Shown piece after piece: positions 1 to 10,800 of a DNA stretch of 64,000 bases (within the stretch, counting starts at the first letter, position 1; each line of letters begins with the position of its first letter). The translations under genes and the position numbers were made by a program. Where the stretch lies: positions 1,116,001 to 1,180,000 of the forward strand of contig NZ_CABFVU010000001.1 of assembly GCF_902150045.1 (NCBI RefSeq), given 5' to 3'. Below the pieces are notes generated by a model. It worked only from the letters and a program-made list of their open reading frames with translations, was not told the origin of the DNA and did not search any database. This DNA is from Chitinophaga polysaccharea (GTDB lineage Bacteria; Bacteroidota; Bacteroidia; Chitinophagales; Chitinophagaceae).

Positions 1-3000
1 AATGCCACTGTTTCCGGTCTTACATCTCCGGACAATATCACTTTCACCTTAACGGTAACACCAGGTACCGATGGTCCTGTAAGCGTACAGATACCTACTA
101 ATGCAGCAGTTAATGTTGGAGGTAACGCTAACCTCGCTTCCAACACACTTAACTTTACATACGATGGCACTAAGCCAATCGTAAATGCAGTAGCCGTACC
201 AACAAACGGGTACTATAAAGCTGGTGATGTATTGAATTTCAAGGTATCCTTCAGTGAAAATATCATACTGAATACAAGCGGCGGTACTCCCCAGCTGGGC
301 CTTATCATTGGTTCATCAACGGTAAATGCTACTTATACCGGCACTTCCGGTACAGATGCGTTGAACTTCAGATATACTGTAGTGAATGGAGATATGGATA
401 TGGATGGAATTGCAGTAAGCTCCCTGTTGCTAAATGGCAGTACCATTCATGACGCCGCCAATAACAATGCAAACCTGGCATTAAATAATACAGGCAATAC
501 CACAGGCATATTTGTTAATACGCAGCATCCAACGGTAACATTGTCTACCGCAGCACCAGCCATAGTGAATGGTCCTTACACGGTAACTGCCGCCTTCAGC
601 GAGGTGGTAACGGGCTTCACTGCTGCCGGTATTACAGCGGTGAATGCAACGGTAAGTAACCTGCAAACCGCAGACAATATCACCTACACCATGCTGGTTA
701 CGCCTGCCTCCAGCGGTAATGTAAGCATCAGCGTACCGGCGGATGCAGCTATAAATACAGGCAGCAATGGCAATGCGGCTTCCAACACATTAACCAATAC
801 TTATGATGGCATCGCCCCTAAGGTTACATCTGTAGCGGTTCCTGGAAACGGGTACTACAATGCAGGTACCATACTGAGCTTTACAGTTAACTTTGACGAA
901 GATATCCTCGTTAATACCACTGGCGGCACTCCAGCACTGGGTATCACGATCGGATCGGCAACGGTCAATGCAGCTTACACCGGTACTAACGGTGCAAATG
1001 CAATGAACTTCAGCTATACCGTACAGAACGGCGACAATGATATGGATGGTATCACTGTTAATTCATTGGCGCTTAACGGTTCCACTATAAAGGACCTTGC
1101 TACCAACGATGCGGTGCCAACACTGAATAATATAGGGAATACTGCCAATGTAAGAGTGAGCACCAGCAATCCCACTGTAATACTGTCTTCCGCTGCCAAT
1201 GCATTGCTGAATACGCCATTCACAGTAACAGCAGCGTTCAGTGAATCTATAACAGGCCTTACAGCAGGAGATTTCGCTATAACAAACGGTACGGCCGGTA
1301 ACCTGCAAACAACAGACAACATCACTTATACCTTCACGGTAACACCAGCTGCAGATGGTGCAGTAAGCATATTGCTTCCCGCCAATGCGGCAGTAAATAC
1401 CGGCGGCAATGGCAATACAGTTTCCAACAGGCTCAACTTTACTTATGACAATACCGCGCCTATAGTAAATGCAGTAACCGTACCGGCAAACGGTTATTAT
1501 AAAGCCGGTGATGTAATGAACTTTACCGTATCCTTCAGTGAAAACATCCAGCTTAATACAAGCGGCGCTCCTTATCTTAATATTATCCTTAACTCCGGTA
1601 CGGTTAAAGCGGCCTGCACTACCGCTACGGCAAACAGGCTGGTATTCAGCTACACCGTACAACCAGGGGATATGGATCCGGATGGTATCGCGTTGGGCAC
1701 GCTGACATTGAACGGCGCCGTAATAAAAGATGTTGCCGGCAACAATGCGGTGTTAACACTGAACAATGTTGGCAATACTTCCGGCGTATTTATTCAAACA
1801 GGATCTCCATCCGTACAATTATCTGCTGCTGTCGCTACGCGTGTGAATGCTCCGTTTATAGTGACTGTTGCTTTCAATGAAGCTGTAACCGGCCTGGCAG
1901 CAGGCGATTTCACCGTGACTAACGGTACGGCCGGTAACCTGCAAACAACAGACAATATCACTTACACAGTAACAATAATACCTGCGTCCGACGGCATTGT
2001 TACAGTTCAGCTTCCTGCTGATAAGGCACAGAACGCAGGAGCCAATGGCAACACAGCGTCTAACACACTTACGGCGACTTATGATGCCACGGCACCAATT
2101 ATCACCAGCGGACTGGCCTTCAGTATACTGGAAAGAAGCGCACCAGGCACACTGGCCGGTAAAGTGACCGCTACTGAAACAGCAGGCAGCCTGCAGAACT
2201 GGATCATCACTGCTGATGACTCCAACGGCGCTTTCTCAATAGATGCCAATGGCAACATCCTGGTAAAAGACCAGGTAAAACTGAACAGCAGGGTGAATAC
2301 CACTGTTACCCTGGCTATTACCGTTAGTGATGGATTGAACACCAGTGCTGCTGTACCGGTAACTATACAGGTGAAAGCAGTGAACCAGGCGCCAACCCTC
2401 GCTGCAATAAACGATGTAACGATTTGCCCCGACGGCCGGGAACACACGATCCAACTGAATGGCGCCTCTGCAGTAGAAGCGGGACAGACCTATAGCTTTA
2501 GCATCTTCACCAACAAAGCTGCCAATTTCGATAAGCTGAGCATAAGCGCAGCAGGTCTTATCACTTACCAGCTGAAAGGTAACGCTACCGGTATATCTTC
2601 CATAACTGTTACTATCAGGGATAATGGTGGTACGGCAAATGGCGGTACAGATACTCTACGCCGCTCCTTCAATATGGAAGTGGCTACGCTGGGAGCTATC
2701 ACCATCAGCAGCGATAAAGGCAGCAATATCTCCAAAGGAGATATTGTACAGCTCAGCGCAACAGGCGGCAACAGTTACCAGTGGGATAATGCCGATGGTA
2801 TCATCAGTGACCGGCAAAGCGCTGTTCTGAAAGTAAGACCAATGCAGAACACTACTTATCGTGTTACTGCAAGCAATAGTGCAGGCTGTAGCAATACCGC
2901 CGACTTCACAGTTACGGTAATGACAGACTTCAAGGTAGACGCAGTAAACCTCCTTACACCAAATGGAGACGGTAAGAATGATAGATGGGTGATCCGGAAC

Positions 3001-3204
3001 CTGGATAGCTATCCGAATAATGAAGTGAAGATCTTCGACCGCACAGGCCGTCTTGTATACACACGCAGGAATTACAGCAATGACTGGGATGGTACTATGA
3101 ATGGCAGCCCATTGGCAGAAGGTACTTACTACTACATCTTAACGATTGACGGTGGAGCGAAAACAGCAAAAGGTTATATCACGATCATCAGAGACAGAAA
3201 TTAA
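1..3204 (+). CDS. Ig-like repeat T9SS substrate, 5' end missing
   Basis: The frame is open from the first base, so the gene begins upstream; 1067 codons are visible. The product is an array of about 200-residue modules, each with two beta-sandwich-like halves. Recurrent phrases are NGYYKAGDV, the SFSENI/AFSE type, GDMDMDGI, and DNITYT followed by TVTPA. After the array comes a cadherin-like segment (from about window 2100), an HYR/PKD-like segment, and a C-terminal domain with TPNGDGKNDRWVI, KIFDRTGRLVY and GTYYYIL. That last domain is the gliding-motility (CHU_C, type B) sorting signal used by the type IX secretion system, so the protein is probably exported and held at the cell surface as an adhesin. 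The PorP/SprF gene 20 bp downstream fits the known pairing of type B substrates with a dedicated SprF-like partner. Ligand unknown. Confidence 0.9.
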   Translation, partial: NATVSGLTSPDNITFTLTVTPGTDGPVSVQIPTNAAVNVGGNANLASNTLNFTYDGTKPIVNAVAVPTNGYYKAGDVLNFKVSFSENIILNTSGGTPQLGLIIGSSTVNATYTGTSGTDALNFRYTVVNGDMDMDGIAVSSLLLNGSTIHDAANNNANLALNNTGNTTGIFVNTQHPTVTLSTAAPAIVNGPYTVTAAFSEVVTGFTAAGITAVNATVSNLQTADNITYTMLVTPASSGNVSISVPADAAINTGSNGNAASNTLTNTYDGIAPKVTSVAVPGNGYYNAGTILSFTVNFDEDILVNTTGGTPALGITIGSATVNAAYTGTNGANAMNFSYTVQNGDNDMDGITVNSLALNGSTIKDLATNDAVPTLNNIGNTANVRVSTSNPTVILSSAANALLNTPFTVTAAFSESITGLTAGDFAITNGTAGNLQTTDNITYTFTVTPAADGAVSILLPANAAVNTGGNGNTVSNRLNFTYDNTAPIVNAVTVPANGYYKAGDVMNFTVSFSENIQLNTSGAPYLNIILNSGTVKAACTTATANRLVFSYTVQPGDMDPDGIALGTLTLNGAVIKDVAGNNAVLTLNNVGNTSGVFIQTGSPSVQLSAAVATRVNAPFIVTVAFNEAVTGLAAGDFTVTNGTAGNLQTTDNITYTVTIIPASDGIVTVQLPADKAQNAGANGNTASNTLTATYDATAPIITSGLAFSILERSAPGTLAGKVTATETAGSLQNWIITADDSNGAFSIDANGNILVKDQVKLNSRVNTTVTLAITVSDGLNTSAAVPVTIQVKAVNQAPTLAAINDVTICPDGREHTIQLNGASAVEAGQTYSFSIFTNKAANFDKLSISAAGLITYQLKGNATGISSITVTIRDNGGTANGGTDTLRRSFNMEVATLGAITISSDKGSNISKGDIVQLSATGGNSYQWDNADGIISDRQSAVLKVRPMQNTTYRVTASNSAGCSNTADFTVTVMTDFKVDAVNLLTPNGDGKNDRWVIRNLDSYPNNEVKIFDRTGRLVYTRRNYSNDWDGTMNGSPLAEGTYYYILTIDGGAKTAKGYITIIRDRN

Positions 3205-3224
3205 TTCAGTAACAACTATCTATT

Positions 3225-4148
3225 ATGAGCCATAAACTCAATATACGTTCGCTCATTGCCGGTGGCCTTTTATTGGCTGCCGGCATTAACAGCCAGGTCA
3301 GCGGCCAGTCGCTCAGTAATGCAAAGGCTTTACTGGAGCCATCCGCCACCCAGTACTTCCAGAATCAGTACCTGGCTAATCCTGCTATGGCTGGTGCCGA
3401 AGAAGGGTTGCACCTGAATGCAGCCTACCGTAACCAGTGGAATGGCATCGAGGGCGCTCCGGTTACCAAGTTCTTCTCCGCCGACTATGCTGTAGGCAAC
3501 AGGGTGGGCGCAGGCTTACATATTTTCAATGATATAGCGGGTTTGATCAACAGAACACGCATTGGCCTCACCTACGCCTATCACCTGCCACTGGGCAACC
3601 AGGACCAGCAACTGCACTTCGGCCTGTCCATGGTATGGAATGTGCAACGCATCGATTATAAGAACCTGAATGGCGACCCGAACGACCCCTCCGTAGGCGC
3701 GTTCAACCGCCGGGATGATTACTTCGAAGCTGAATACGGTATGGCCTATATGAATAAGAAGCTGAACATACAAGCCTCTCTGCCCAATGTAAGAAGCCTG
3801 TTTACCGGTGACGACAAAGAAGCAGACGGTGGCGGCATATTCTTTACAGCAGCTTCGTACAAGTTTACAGTAAATGAAGCCGTCACTTCCATTGAGCCTA
3901 AGATCTGTTACCGTGGAGTACGTGGTTTTGATAACATTCTTGATGCCGGTGTGAACGTTTCTTTTCTTAATGATGTGGCCAACGTTATGACCATGTATCA
4001 TACCACGAAAAGTATTACGGGAGGTATTGGTGTGAATATTATGAAAATGGTAGGCATACAGGCGATGTATACCACACAAACAGGAGGCATTAAAACCTAT
4101 GTTGACGGTACCTATGAAATAGGTGTTACCGTTCACCTGTTTAAATAG
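3225..4148 (+). CDS. PorP/SprF family type IX secretion membrane protein
   Basis: 307 residues with an N-terminal signal peptide (MSHKLNIRSLIAGGLLLAAG, then a VSGQS cleavage region). The mature start has the family hallmark QYFQNQYLANPAMAGAEEG, followed by alternating outer-membrane beta-strands to a C-terminal strand ending TVHLFK. PorP/SprF proteins are outer-membrane barrel proteins that attach type B T9SS substrates to the cell surface or assist their export. The gene starts 20 bp after the stop of the giant Ig-repeat protein, which carries a type B signal, so the two are almost certainly cotranscribed and functionally paired. Transcription ends at the strong hairpin just downstream. Confidence 0.92.
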   Translation: MSHKLNIRSLIAGGLLLAAGINSQVSGQSLSNAKALLEPSATQYFQNQYLANPAMAGAEEGLHLNAAYRNQWNGIEGAPVTKFFSADYAVGNRVGAGLHIFNDIAGLINRTRIGLTYAYHLPLGNQDQQLHFGLSMVWNVQRIDYKNLNGDPNDPSVGAFNRRDDYFEAEYGMAYMNKKLNIQASLPNVRSLFTGDDKEADGGGIFFTAASYKFTVNEAVTSIEPKICYRGVRGFDNILDAGVNVSFLNDVANVMTMYHTTKSITGGIGVNIMKMVGIQAMYTTQTGGIKTYVDGTYEIGVTVHLFK

Positions 4149-4158
4149 TGATATTTTA

Positions 4159-4201
4159 AAAAGCGCGCCTGCCCGGGTATGACCCGGGCAGGCGCGCTTT
4201 T
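4159..4201. terminator. bidirectional intrinsic terminator
   Basis: A perfect 20-bp inverted repeat (4159-4178 and 4182-4201) with a 3-nt loop, very GC-rich inside, with A4 on one edge and T4 on the other. It lies between the convergent PorP/SprF and thioredoxin-like genes and can serve both. Confidence 0.93.
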
Positions 4202-4212
4202 GGGACAATAAA

Positions 4213-6378
4213 TTATTTTATCAACTCCTGCAATTTCTTCTCCAGGGCAAAGCCTCTTAAATCTTTAGCTACAATTTTCCCGTCGCGGTCAACCAGGATA
4301 TTCCAGGGAATGCCACGTACGTTATAATATTGTGCAATAGCATTTTCGCGGCCTTTCAGATCAGACAATTGTGTCCACGGCAGATTGTCTTCTTTAATGG
4401 CTTTCTTCCATTTGCTGGCATCGCTGTCGAGAGAGATGCCTATTATTGTAAAATCCCGGGACCTGAAGGTATTATATGCTTTCAGCAAATTAGGATTCTC
4501 CGCACGGCAGGGACCACACCAGCTCGCCCAGAAATCTATCAGCACATACTTTCCTTTAAAGCCGGCAAGAGAAACTTCATGTCCGCTGGAATCAGCCTGG
4601 GATAAATCCGCAATCATGGTTCCTTCTGCACTTCTTTTCATCACAGGCAACATCTCAGCTACTCGTCTGCCTGAAGGCGTTCCACGGATTACTTCCGGCA
4701 ACAATGTATAAAGCGGATAAACGATGTTGTATTTGGGGCCGGAAATATCTTCTGCCATATCTTTTACCAGTTGTAATGAAAATAAACTGTTGGGATGTGC
4801 CTTTACATATTGCTCAACATGTTCCATGTACCGGCTTCTTGCCAGCGTGAGGATCCGCTCTCCGACTTTTGGTTTTTCCTCCTGTGGCGCATCAGTGAGT
4901 TGCTGCAGCAGTTCCTTTTGCTCCTGGCTAAGTTCCCTTGTAGTAACATAGAAGCGGTTAGCTTCATACTGCATATCAGAGCCATCCAAACTGAAGTTGG
5001 GTAATGAATCTACGTTAGCTGATAATTGCAGGTAACCAATATCGGAGAAAAAGCTAAACTGCTCGTTTTGGGGAAAGATGATTGCGTTGACCCTTTGTGG
5101 TTCCTGCATTTCAGTCAGCCAGGTAAATTTACCGTTGTGAATAGGTACGGTATCATACTGGTATTTATTGTCTTTATAATATTTAAAAATGATCCTGCTG
5201 CTGTTCTCACCTGTTATATTTCCATCCATGCGCATATTGTATCCCTGGTCAAAAATATTCATCAGCGTATTCATCAGGTCCCTGTTACGTTTATTTTTGG
5301 CGATTATTTTACCATCAGGGTCTATGAGCACATTCTGCGGAATCCCCTTGATACCGTATTGCACAGCAGCTTCATTATTTCTTCCTTTCAGGTCCGATAC
5401 CTGCTGCCAGGGCATGTTGTCATCCTTTATGGCCTGTAACCATTGACGACGGTGCAGGGAATCATCCAGCGATACGCCCAGCACCGTGAAGCCTTTATCT
5501 TTGTAGGCATTATAGGCACGCAGCACATTTGGGTTTTCTGCGCGGCAGATGCCACACCAGCTGGCCCAGAAATCAACCAGTGTGTACTTACCACGGAAAG
5601 AAGATAGTTTGATGGTATTTCCTGCCACATCTGCCTGTATAAAATCCGGAGCGGGCGAGCCTACCATTATTTTCCTGACATTGCTGATCTGCTTTGCCAG
5701 TGCTTTTCCCTCTTCCGAATTCTTAAACCGGGCACTGAGCGCCTCGAACAAAGGAGTGATCGTTTCAGGATCCAGGCCTATGCGGTAACTGTACACCATA
5801 TCCCAGGATGCATAAGCGTTTGGATGCTGCCTGATAATGCTGGCTACTCCCTCATTAAATTTTATCTCCACCTGTTTTTTTTCCGCATCTATAGCCTGTA
5901 CGGAATCTTTCATACCACGATTGTAGTAGGCCCGTGTGCTCAGGGAAGTAAAAGCAGCTGCATACTTTTCTCCATTCCTGACAAATTCATCCAGCACAGC
6001 TGTATTGGGACTACCTGTTACCGTGGCTGCATCGAGGGAACCGGTTGCCCTCATTTCAACTTTCCCGGGTTCTAAATAAAAACGCCGGGAAATATATTTA
6101 GCAGCTGATGGTTGCATATATACGCTTGCTGATACCGGCCGGCTTAACCTGCCATTGAATACGAAACGCCCGTCCTTTTGCAGCAACACGGAATCAGTTG
6201 CCATTTCCCTGTCGTTCAGCTCATACTGAAGATAAAGTGTACCGGTATATTGCGGAGCAGTTATTTGCCCGGTTAGTGTGAACGGTTTGCCGCCACCGGT
6301 TTGTGCCTGTACCACAACCGTTCCGGTCATGAGCAGGGCGGCAGGCAAGCATTGCCTGAATAATGATAGATAACGCAT
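4213..6378 (-). CDS. tandem TlpA-like thioredoxin protein (two CxxC domains)
   Basis: 721 residues. A signal peptide (1-26, ending VVVQAQ) is followed by a DUF4369-like beta domain (about 34-125), a helical linker, and a first AhpC/TSA-thioredoxin domain with WASWCGICR (Cys275/Cys278) and cis-Pro347 in GIPQ. A second linker leads to a second thioredoxin domain with WASWCGPCR (Cys621/Cys624) and Pro691 in GIPW. The two halves look like an internal duplication. TlpA-family proteins are periplasmic thiol-disulfide reductases. It is the last gene of a sigma/FecR/SusC/SusD cluster, 23 bp after SusD, so it is probably made only when that system is induced. The two active sites differ (CGIC and CGPC), suggesting different redox potentials. 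Substrate unknown. Confidence 0.87.
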   Translation of the reverse strand: MRYLSLFRQCLPAALLMTGTVVVQAQTGGGKPFTLTGQITAPQYTGTLYLQYELNDREMATDSVLLQKDGRFVFNGRLSRPVSASVYMQPSAAKYISRRFYLEPGKVEMRATGSLDAATVTGSPNTAVLDEFVRNGEKYAAAFTSLSTRAYYNRGMKDSVQAIDAEKKQVEIKFNEGVASIIRQHPNAYASWDMVYSYRIGLDPETITPLFEALSARFKNSEEGKALAKQISNVRKIMVGSPAPDFIQADVAGNTIKLSSFRGKYTLVDFWASWCGICRAENPNVLRAYNAYKDKGFTVLGVSLDDSLHRRQWLQAIKDDNMPWQQVSDLKGRNNEAAVQYGIKGIPQNVLIDPDGKIIAKNKRNRDLMNTLMNIFDQGYNMRMDGNITGENSSRIIFKYYKDNKYQYDTVPIHNGKFTWLTEMQEPQRVNAIIFPQNEQFSFFSDIGYLQLSANVDSLPNFSLDGSDMQYEANRFYVTTRELSQEQKELLQQLTDAPQEEKPKVGERILTLARSRYMEHVEQYVKAHPNSLFSLQLVKDMAEDISGPKYNIVYPLYTLLPEVIRGTPSGRRVAEMLPVMKRSAEGTMIADLSQADSSGHEVSLAGFKGKYVLIDFWASWCGPCRAENPNLLKAYNTFRSRDFTIIGISLDSDASKWKKAIKEDNLPWTQLSDLKGRENAIAQYYNVRGIPWNILVDRDGKIVAKDLRGFALEKKLQELIK

Positions 6379-6401
6379 AATATGTTTGGTTGCTGTTTAC
6401 G

Positions 6402-7805
6402 CTAAAAGTATCCCTTGTTCTGGGTTAGGTTTACATTGGAATTGATAGCCGATTGCGGAATAGGATAAAGCGCATCCGTTGGCTGCCATTGATTTCCTTT
6501 AAGACGGGATAATACTTCATCCGCCCTAGACACAGCAGGATTACTTACACCCGGCCATCTTTTCAGATCCAGCCAGCGATATCCCCATTCACAGAAAAAC
6601 TCAATACGGCGCTCATGTTCAATGGCAGTCATCAGCGCAGCCTTATCGGCGGCATTGGTAGCCGGCAAACCCGCTCTTGATCTGACGCTGTTAATATCTG
6701 CTGCGGCCTGGGTATAATTGGATTGTTGCGCCCGGGCTTCGGCACGGATTAAATATTGTTCAGACAAGCGCAATACCTGGTTATATTCCACCGGGCCAAC
6801 ACCTGCCATATACTTATATTTCGCAGGATATGGATAGTTAATGCCTCCATAATTTTTATAGCCCACCCAGCTGGTTTTGCGTTTATCGCCCGGTTCAAAA
6901 TCTTCATGAAGACCATCCTTTAATACAAATTTCGGCGTTGTGCTCAATGCAGAAGGAACAAAATTGTTGGCTATCCATGAACTGGTAATCCCATTTACAA
7001 ACTGAAGGATTCCTTCCTGGTTGTTGGCCAGGAATACCTGGTCAACAGCCGCATTCAAACTAAACAGCCCGGGATTGTTGATCACGGAAGTAGCCATATT
7101 TTCGGCCAGCTGCCATTTTCCCCTGTAAAGATATACCCTCGCTAACAGCGCCTCTGCAGCCCAGGTAGTAGCGCGTATACGCTTACCGCCATAATAGTCT
7201 AATGTAGCGGGCAATACTTTTTGCGCATCTGTAAGGTCCTTTTCTATCTGATCATACACGGCATCCACGTTGTCGCGGGGTTGCATGGTAGTAGTGTTTA
7301 CATCGGTATACAATACTAATGGTACGGCTCCGTATTCATTCACCAAATAGAAATAACAGAATGCACGGATAAACTTAGCTTCTCCTACCGTTCTTTGTTT
7401 GTATGCTTCAGATAAAGGAGATCCGGGCATCCCGCTTATAACAGAATTGGCGATGTACACATTTTTATAAATTGTGCTCCATAAACCGTCTATATAATAG
7501 TACAGGGGCGTTAAGGAATTGTTGGTAAAATCATCATAATAATTCATGGAATAGGCGTATGCTTCATCGGCCGACATACAATTGAACAGCGTAATTAAAG
7601 TACCCATATCGTTGCCGGGATTGGGGTTAGCCACATTGGCGTATAAGCCCACCATGGCCGCTTCCGCCGTGGTGGAATCCAGGAACACACTGTTGGAAGC
7701 CAGCTGGTCTTTGGGCGGTCCTATCTCTATCAGCTTCTTACAACTGCTCATCATCGATCCGGCCAATAACACCCAACAAGTATATAAAAAGAGTTGTTTT
7801 TTCAT
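6402..7805 (-). CDS. SusD/RagB family nutrient-binding lipoprotein
   Basis: 467 residues from the ATG at 7805. I prefer this start because MKKQLFLYTCWVLLAGSMMS leads directly into a lipobox ending SSC; an in-frame upstream start would add eight residues ahead of the signal and overlap SusC by 13 bp. Family features are the N-terminal LIEIGPPKDQLA region, the TPR-like helices with EAKFIRAFCYFYLVNEYG, and the C-terminal ERRIEFFCEWGYRWLDLKRW motif. SusD proteins are surface lipoproteins that cap a SusC TonB-dependent channel and bind its substrate. The gene follows SusC by 11 bp. No glycosidase is present in this cluster, so the ligand may not be a glycan. Confidence 0.93.
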   Translation of the reverse strand: MKKQLFLYTCWVLLAGSMMSSCKKLIEIGPPKDQLASNSVFLDSTTAEAAMVGLYANVANPNPGNDMGTLITLFNCMSADEAYAYSMNYYDDFTNNSLTPLYYYIDGLWSTIYKNVYIANSVISGMPGSPLSEAYKQRTVGEAKFIRAFCYFYLVNEYGAVPLVLYTDVNTTTMQPRDNVDAVYDQIEKDLTDAQKVLPATLDYYGGKRIRATTWAAEALLARVYLYRGKWQLAENMATSVINNPGLFSLNAAVDQVFLANNQEGILQFVNGITSSWIANNFVPSALSTTPKFVLKDGLHEDFEPGDKRKTSWVGYKNYGGINYPYPAKYKYMAGVGPVEYNQVLRLSEQYLIRAEARAQQSNYTQAAADINSVRSRAGLPATNAADKAALMTAIEHERRIEFFCEWGYRWLDLKRWPGVSNPAVSRADEVLSRLKGNQWQPTDALYPIPQSAINSNVNLTQNKGYF

Positions 7806-7816
7806 TTGTTTATTGT

Positions 7817-10800
7817 TTAAAGTGAGCAATGGATGCCCGCTGCAATCTGCCTTAACGGCGGCAGCACGGCCCCGGCGGTTTCAGGATCAAATCCCAGGTA
7901 ACGGGTGATGGTAAATAAATTTTGCGCCCGCACAAATACCCCGGCCGATTTTAACCTGATTGATTTTGTCCAGGAAGATGGCAGTTCATAAGACAGGTTC
8001 AGGTTTTTAAGTCTTATAAAACTGGCATCGGAATAACCGGCATCCGATAACAGGTAGTAATTTTTATAGGCATAAGTAGCCTCACTGCCGGATAGTACGG
8101 ATGGCCTGAAGCCATCGGAAATAATCCTGTTATCCTGGTTAGATAATCCCCCGGGCTGCATATCTACAGAAGAGCGAACAGAAGATTTGGTTTGCTTCAC
8201 AAATTGTAACAGGATATCCAGCTGGAACCTGCCGAGCTTGAAAGAGTTGCTGAAACCGCCATAGAAATCAGGCATACCGGAAGCTATCACCTGGTAATCT
8301 CCGTTAGCTGTTTGTAATAACCCTGTTGTAAATTTTCCATCTTTGTTGAGATCTTCAATGGTAGCGATACCATCTTTCAGGCCTGTATAATGATAGCCGT
8401 TTAAATTATTGATAGGCTGTCCCTCTATATAAACATAGGCATAAGCGGTTGTTTTTAAACCAGGGAAAGAGATGAGCTTATTGCGGGGGATGGTAATATT
8501 AAAAGAACTGTTCCAGGAGAATCCCTTGCGGCTGATATTTTTTGTTTTCAGTTCAAACTCCCATCCTGAGCTTTGCAGCAGCGCCGGCATATTCCCGGTA
8601 AAGGAAGAAAATCCTGATTGGGAAGATAACGGCGAAATGACCAACTGGTTATCCGTACGGCTGGAGAACCAGGAAGCGGAGAAGAAGAGCTGATCATCCA
8701 GGAACCCGGTTTCCAGGCCAATATCCAGTTTGCGGTTGGACTCCCATCCAAAATCGGGGTTGGCGCTCCGCAATGGATAAATGCCGGTGCTGCCATACTG
8801 GTAAAAAAGATTACCATAGGACGCCAGGTATCCATAGTCCGGGATCTGATCGTTACCGGTTGTTCCATAACTGGCCCTGAGCTTACCATAGCTTAACCAT
8901 GGCAGGGTTGATTTTGTCCACTCCTCACTGCTGAATATCCAGGCTCCTCCAACAGATCCGAAATTACCGAACTGGCGGTTGGGGCCGAAGCGGGAGGAAC
9001 CATCCCTGCGGCCGGTTAAATTAAAAATGTAACGGTCCTTCAGTATGTAATTAATACGTCCGAATGCGGAAACGTATTTGTATTCCCTGAAGCTGCTGCT
9101 CTTGTACGAGATGTTGGAAGCGGCTGTCCAGGAGCTCATCAGCTTATCGTTGGAAAAGCCTGTGGCTCTTACATAATATGGCTCGGCAAAACTGGATTGC
9201 TGCCAGGTTCCTCCCGCCAGCACGCTGAGCTGACCATCACCCAATGTTTTATTATATGTGAGTTGCGGCTCTACTATATAGCTTTCGATGTAATCGGAAG
9301 TATAGGTAGCAGCAGACTCTCCTGAGCTGCTGCTGGGATCAAGAGAGGTTTTAGGAAGATAGGTTTCGTTTGTTTGTGCTATCTTATTATATCCAAGATT
9401 TACTTTCGCTTCTAATCCTGGTAGAATAGTATACCGTAAACTGGCATTCGCCAACAGGTTATTCGAACTGAAATTGGCCGATTGCAACAGGTAGGAATCA
9501 GGATTAGTAAATCCGCCGGTCCAGTTTAAACTGCCATCCTGGTTATGTACAGGATAGTTGGGTGGCAATATATATGTTACGCGTGTAAGATCAGTAGCTA
9601 CCTGGTTGTTGGATTCTTTGGTGTACATTGCCGAAACTCCCAGTGTGAATTTACCGTTACGCGAAGTGTTGTCAATGCTCAGATGGGATGAGTAGCGCTT
9701 ATATCCCCAGTCGCCCGGAAACACCGTAGATTCCTGCCTGAAAGTATTTGAAAAACGGTAGCGCAAATATTGATTTCCGCCTGAAAATGCACCGGTAACC
9801 TCTGTTTGCCTGGCGGTGTTGCCGATATAATCTTTCTGGAAATTCCTGGATGTTGTAGTGTCCCAGACAGTGAGATCCGGGGCATTCGAAAAATCAGGTG
9901 TTACATTATCATTGGCAAAAGCGGTTCTGCGCATAGCCAGGTATTCAGAAAGATTGAGCATCGGTAAATAATTGGTTACTTTACCTGCCCCTGAATAAAT
10001 ATTGAAATCGAAATGTGGTTCCGAAGTTTTACCCTTTTTAGTGGTGACCAGGATAACCCCATTGGCGCCCCTGGAGCCATAGATGGCAGTGGCATCGGCG
10101 TCTTTCAGTACGGATATCTCCGCAATATCTGCCGGATTAATGGAGTTCATAGGATCTACCGGTCCGGAAGCTCCTGCGCTTGAAAATGGTGTTTCCACGA
10201 AAGGCACTCCATCGATAATAAACAGCGGCATACTTTTGTTGACATTGGGCAGCGGAATCGTTTGCTGCTGCCGGATAGAAATATTCATCTGGCTGCCAGG
10301 GCTGCCACTGGAACGGGTAATGAAGAGCCCCGGTACATTACCTTGTAATGCTTCCAATACATTACTTACCGGTTGTTTTTCTATCTCTTCTGCTTTCACA
10401 CTGGTAACATTGCCGGTATTAAAGCGCTGCGTAGTGGTGCCGTAAGCAATCACCTGCACTTCATCCAGTTTAGAGACAGAGGGAGGAAGTATTAATGTAA
10501 ATCCAGATGAACCGGAGAAAACAGATTGACCGACTTTCAGCGTCCCGCTACCGGCTTTATTTTCCGGGTAAGCAACTATAACGGCATTTGTGGCAGAGGT
10601 TAATTTTAACTCTATACTTCCGTATCCAATCCTGCTTATCAATAAAACATCGCCTGTATTGGCATCGATAGTAAAAGAGCCATCGACCCTTGTTGCAGTG
10701 CCTTTTCTGGTACCCTTTATAAATACATTGGCGCCAGGAAGCGGCTCTCCTTCGCGGTTAAGAATAATGCCGTTAACGGAAAATGCCGGGAGCGGTTCAG

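Noticed and set aside
1014..1662. Long minus-strand frames inside the Ig-repeat gene
   Set aside because: Low-complexity repeats keep the opposite strand open; the plus frame has the T9SS domain and is the real gene.
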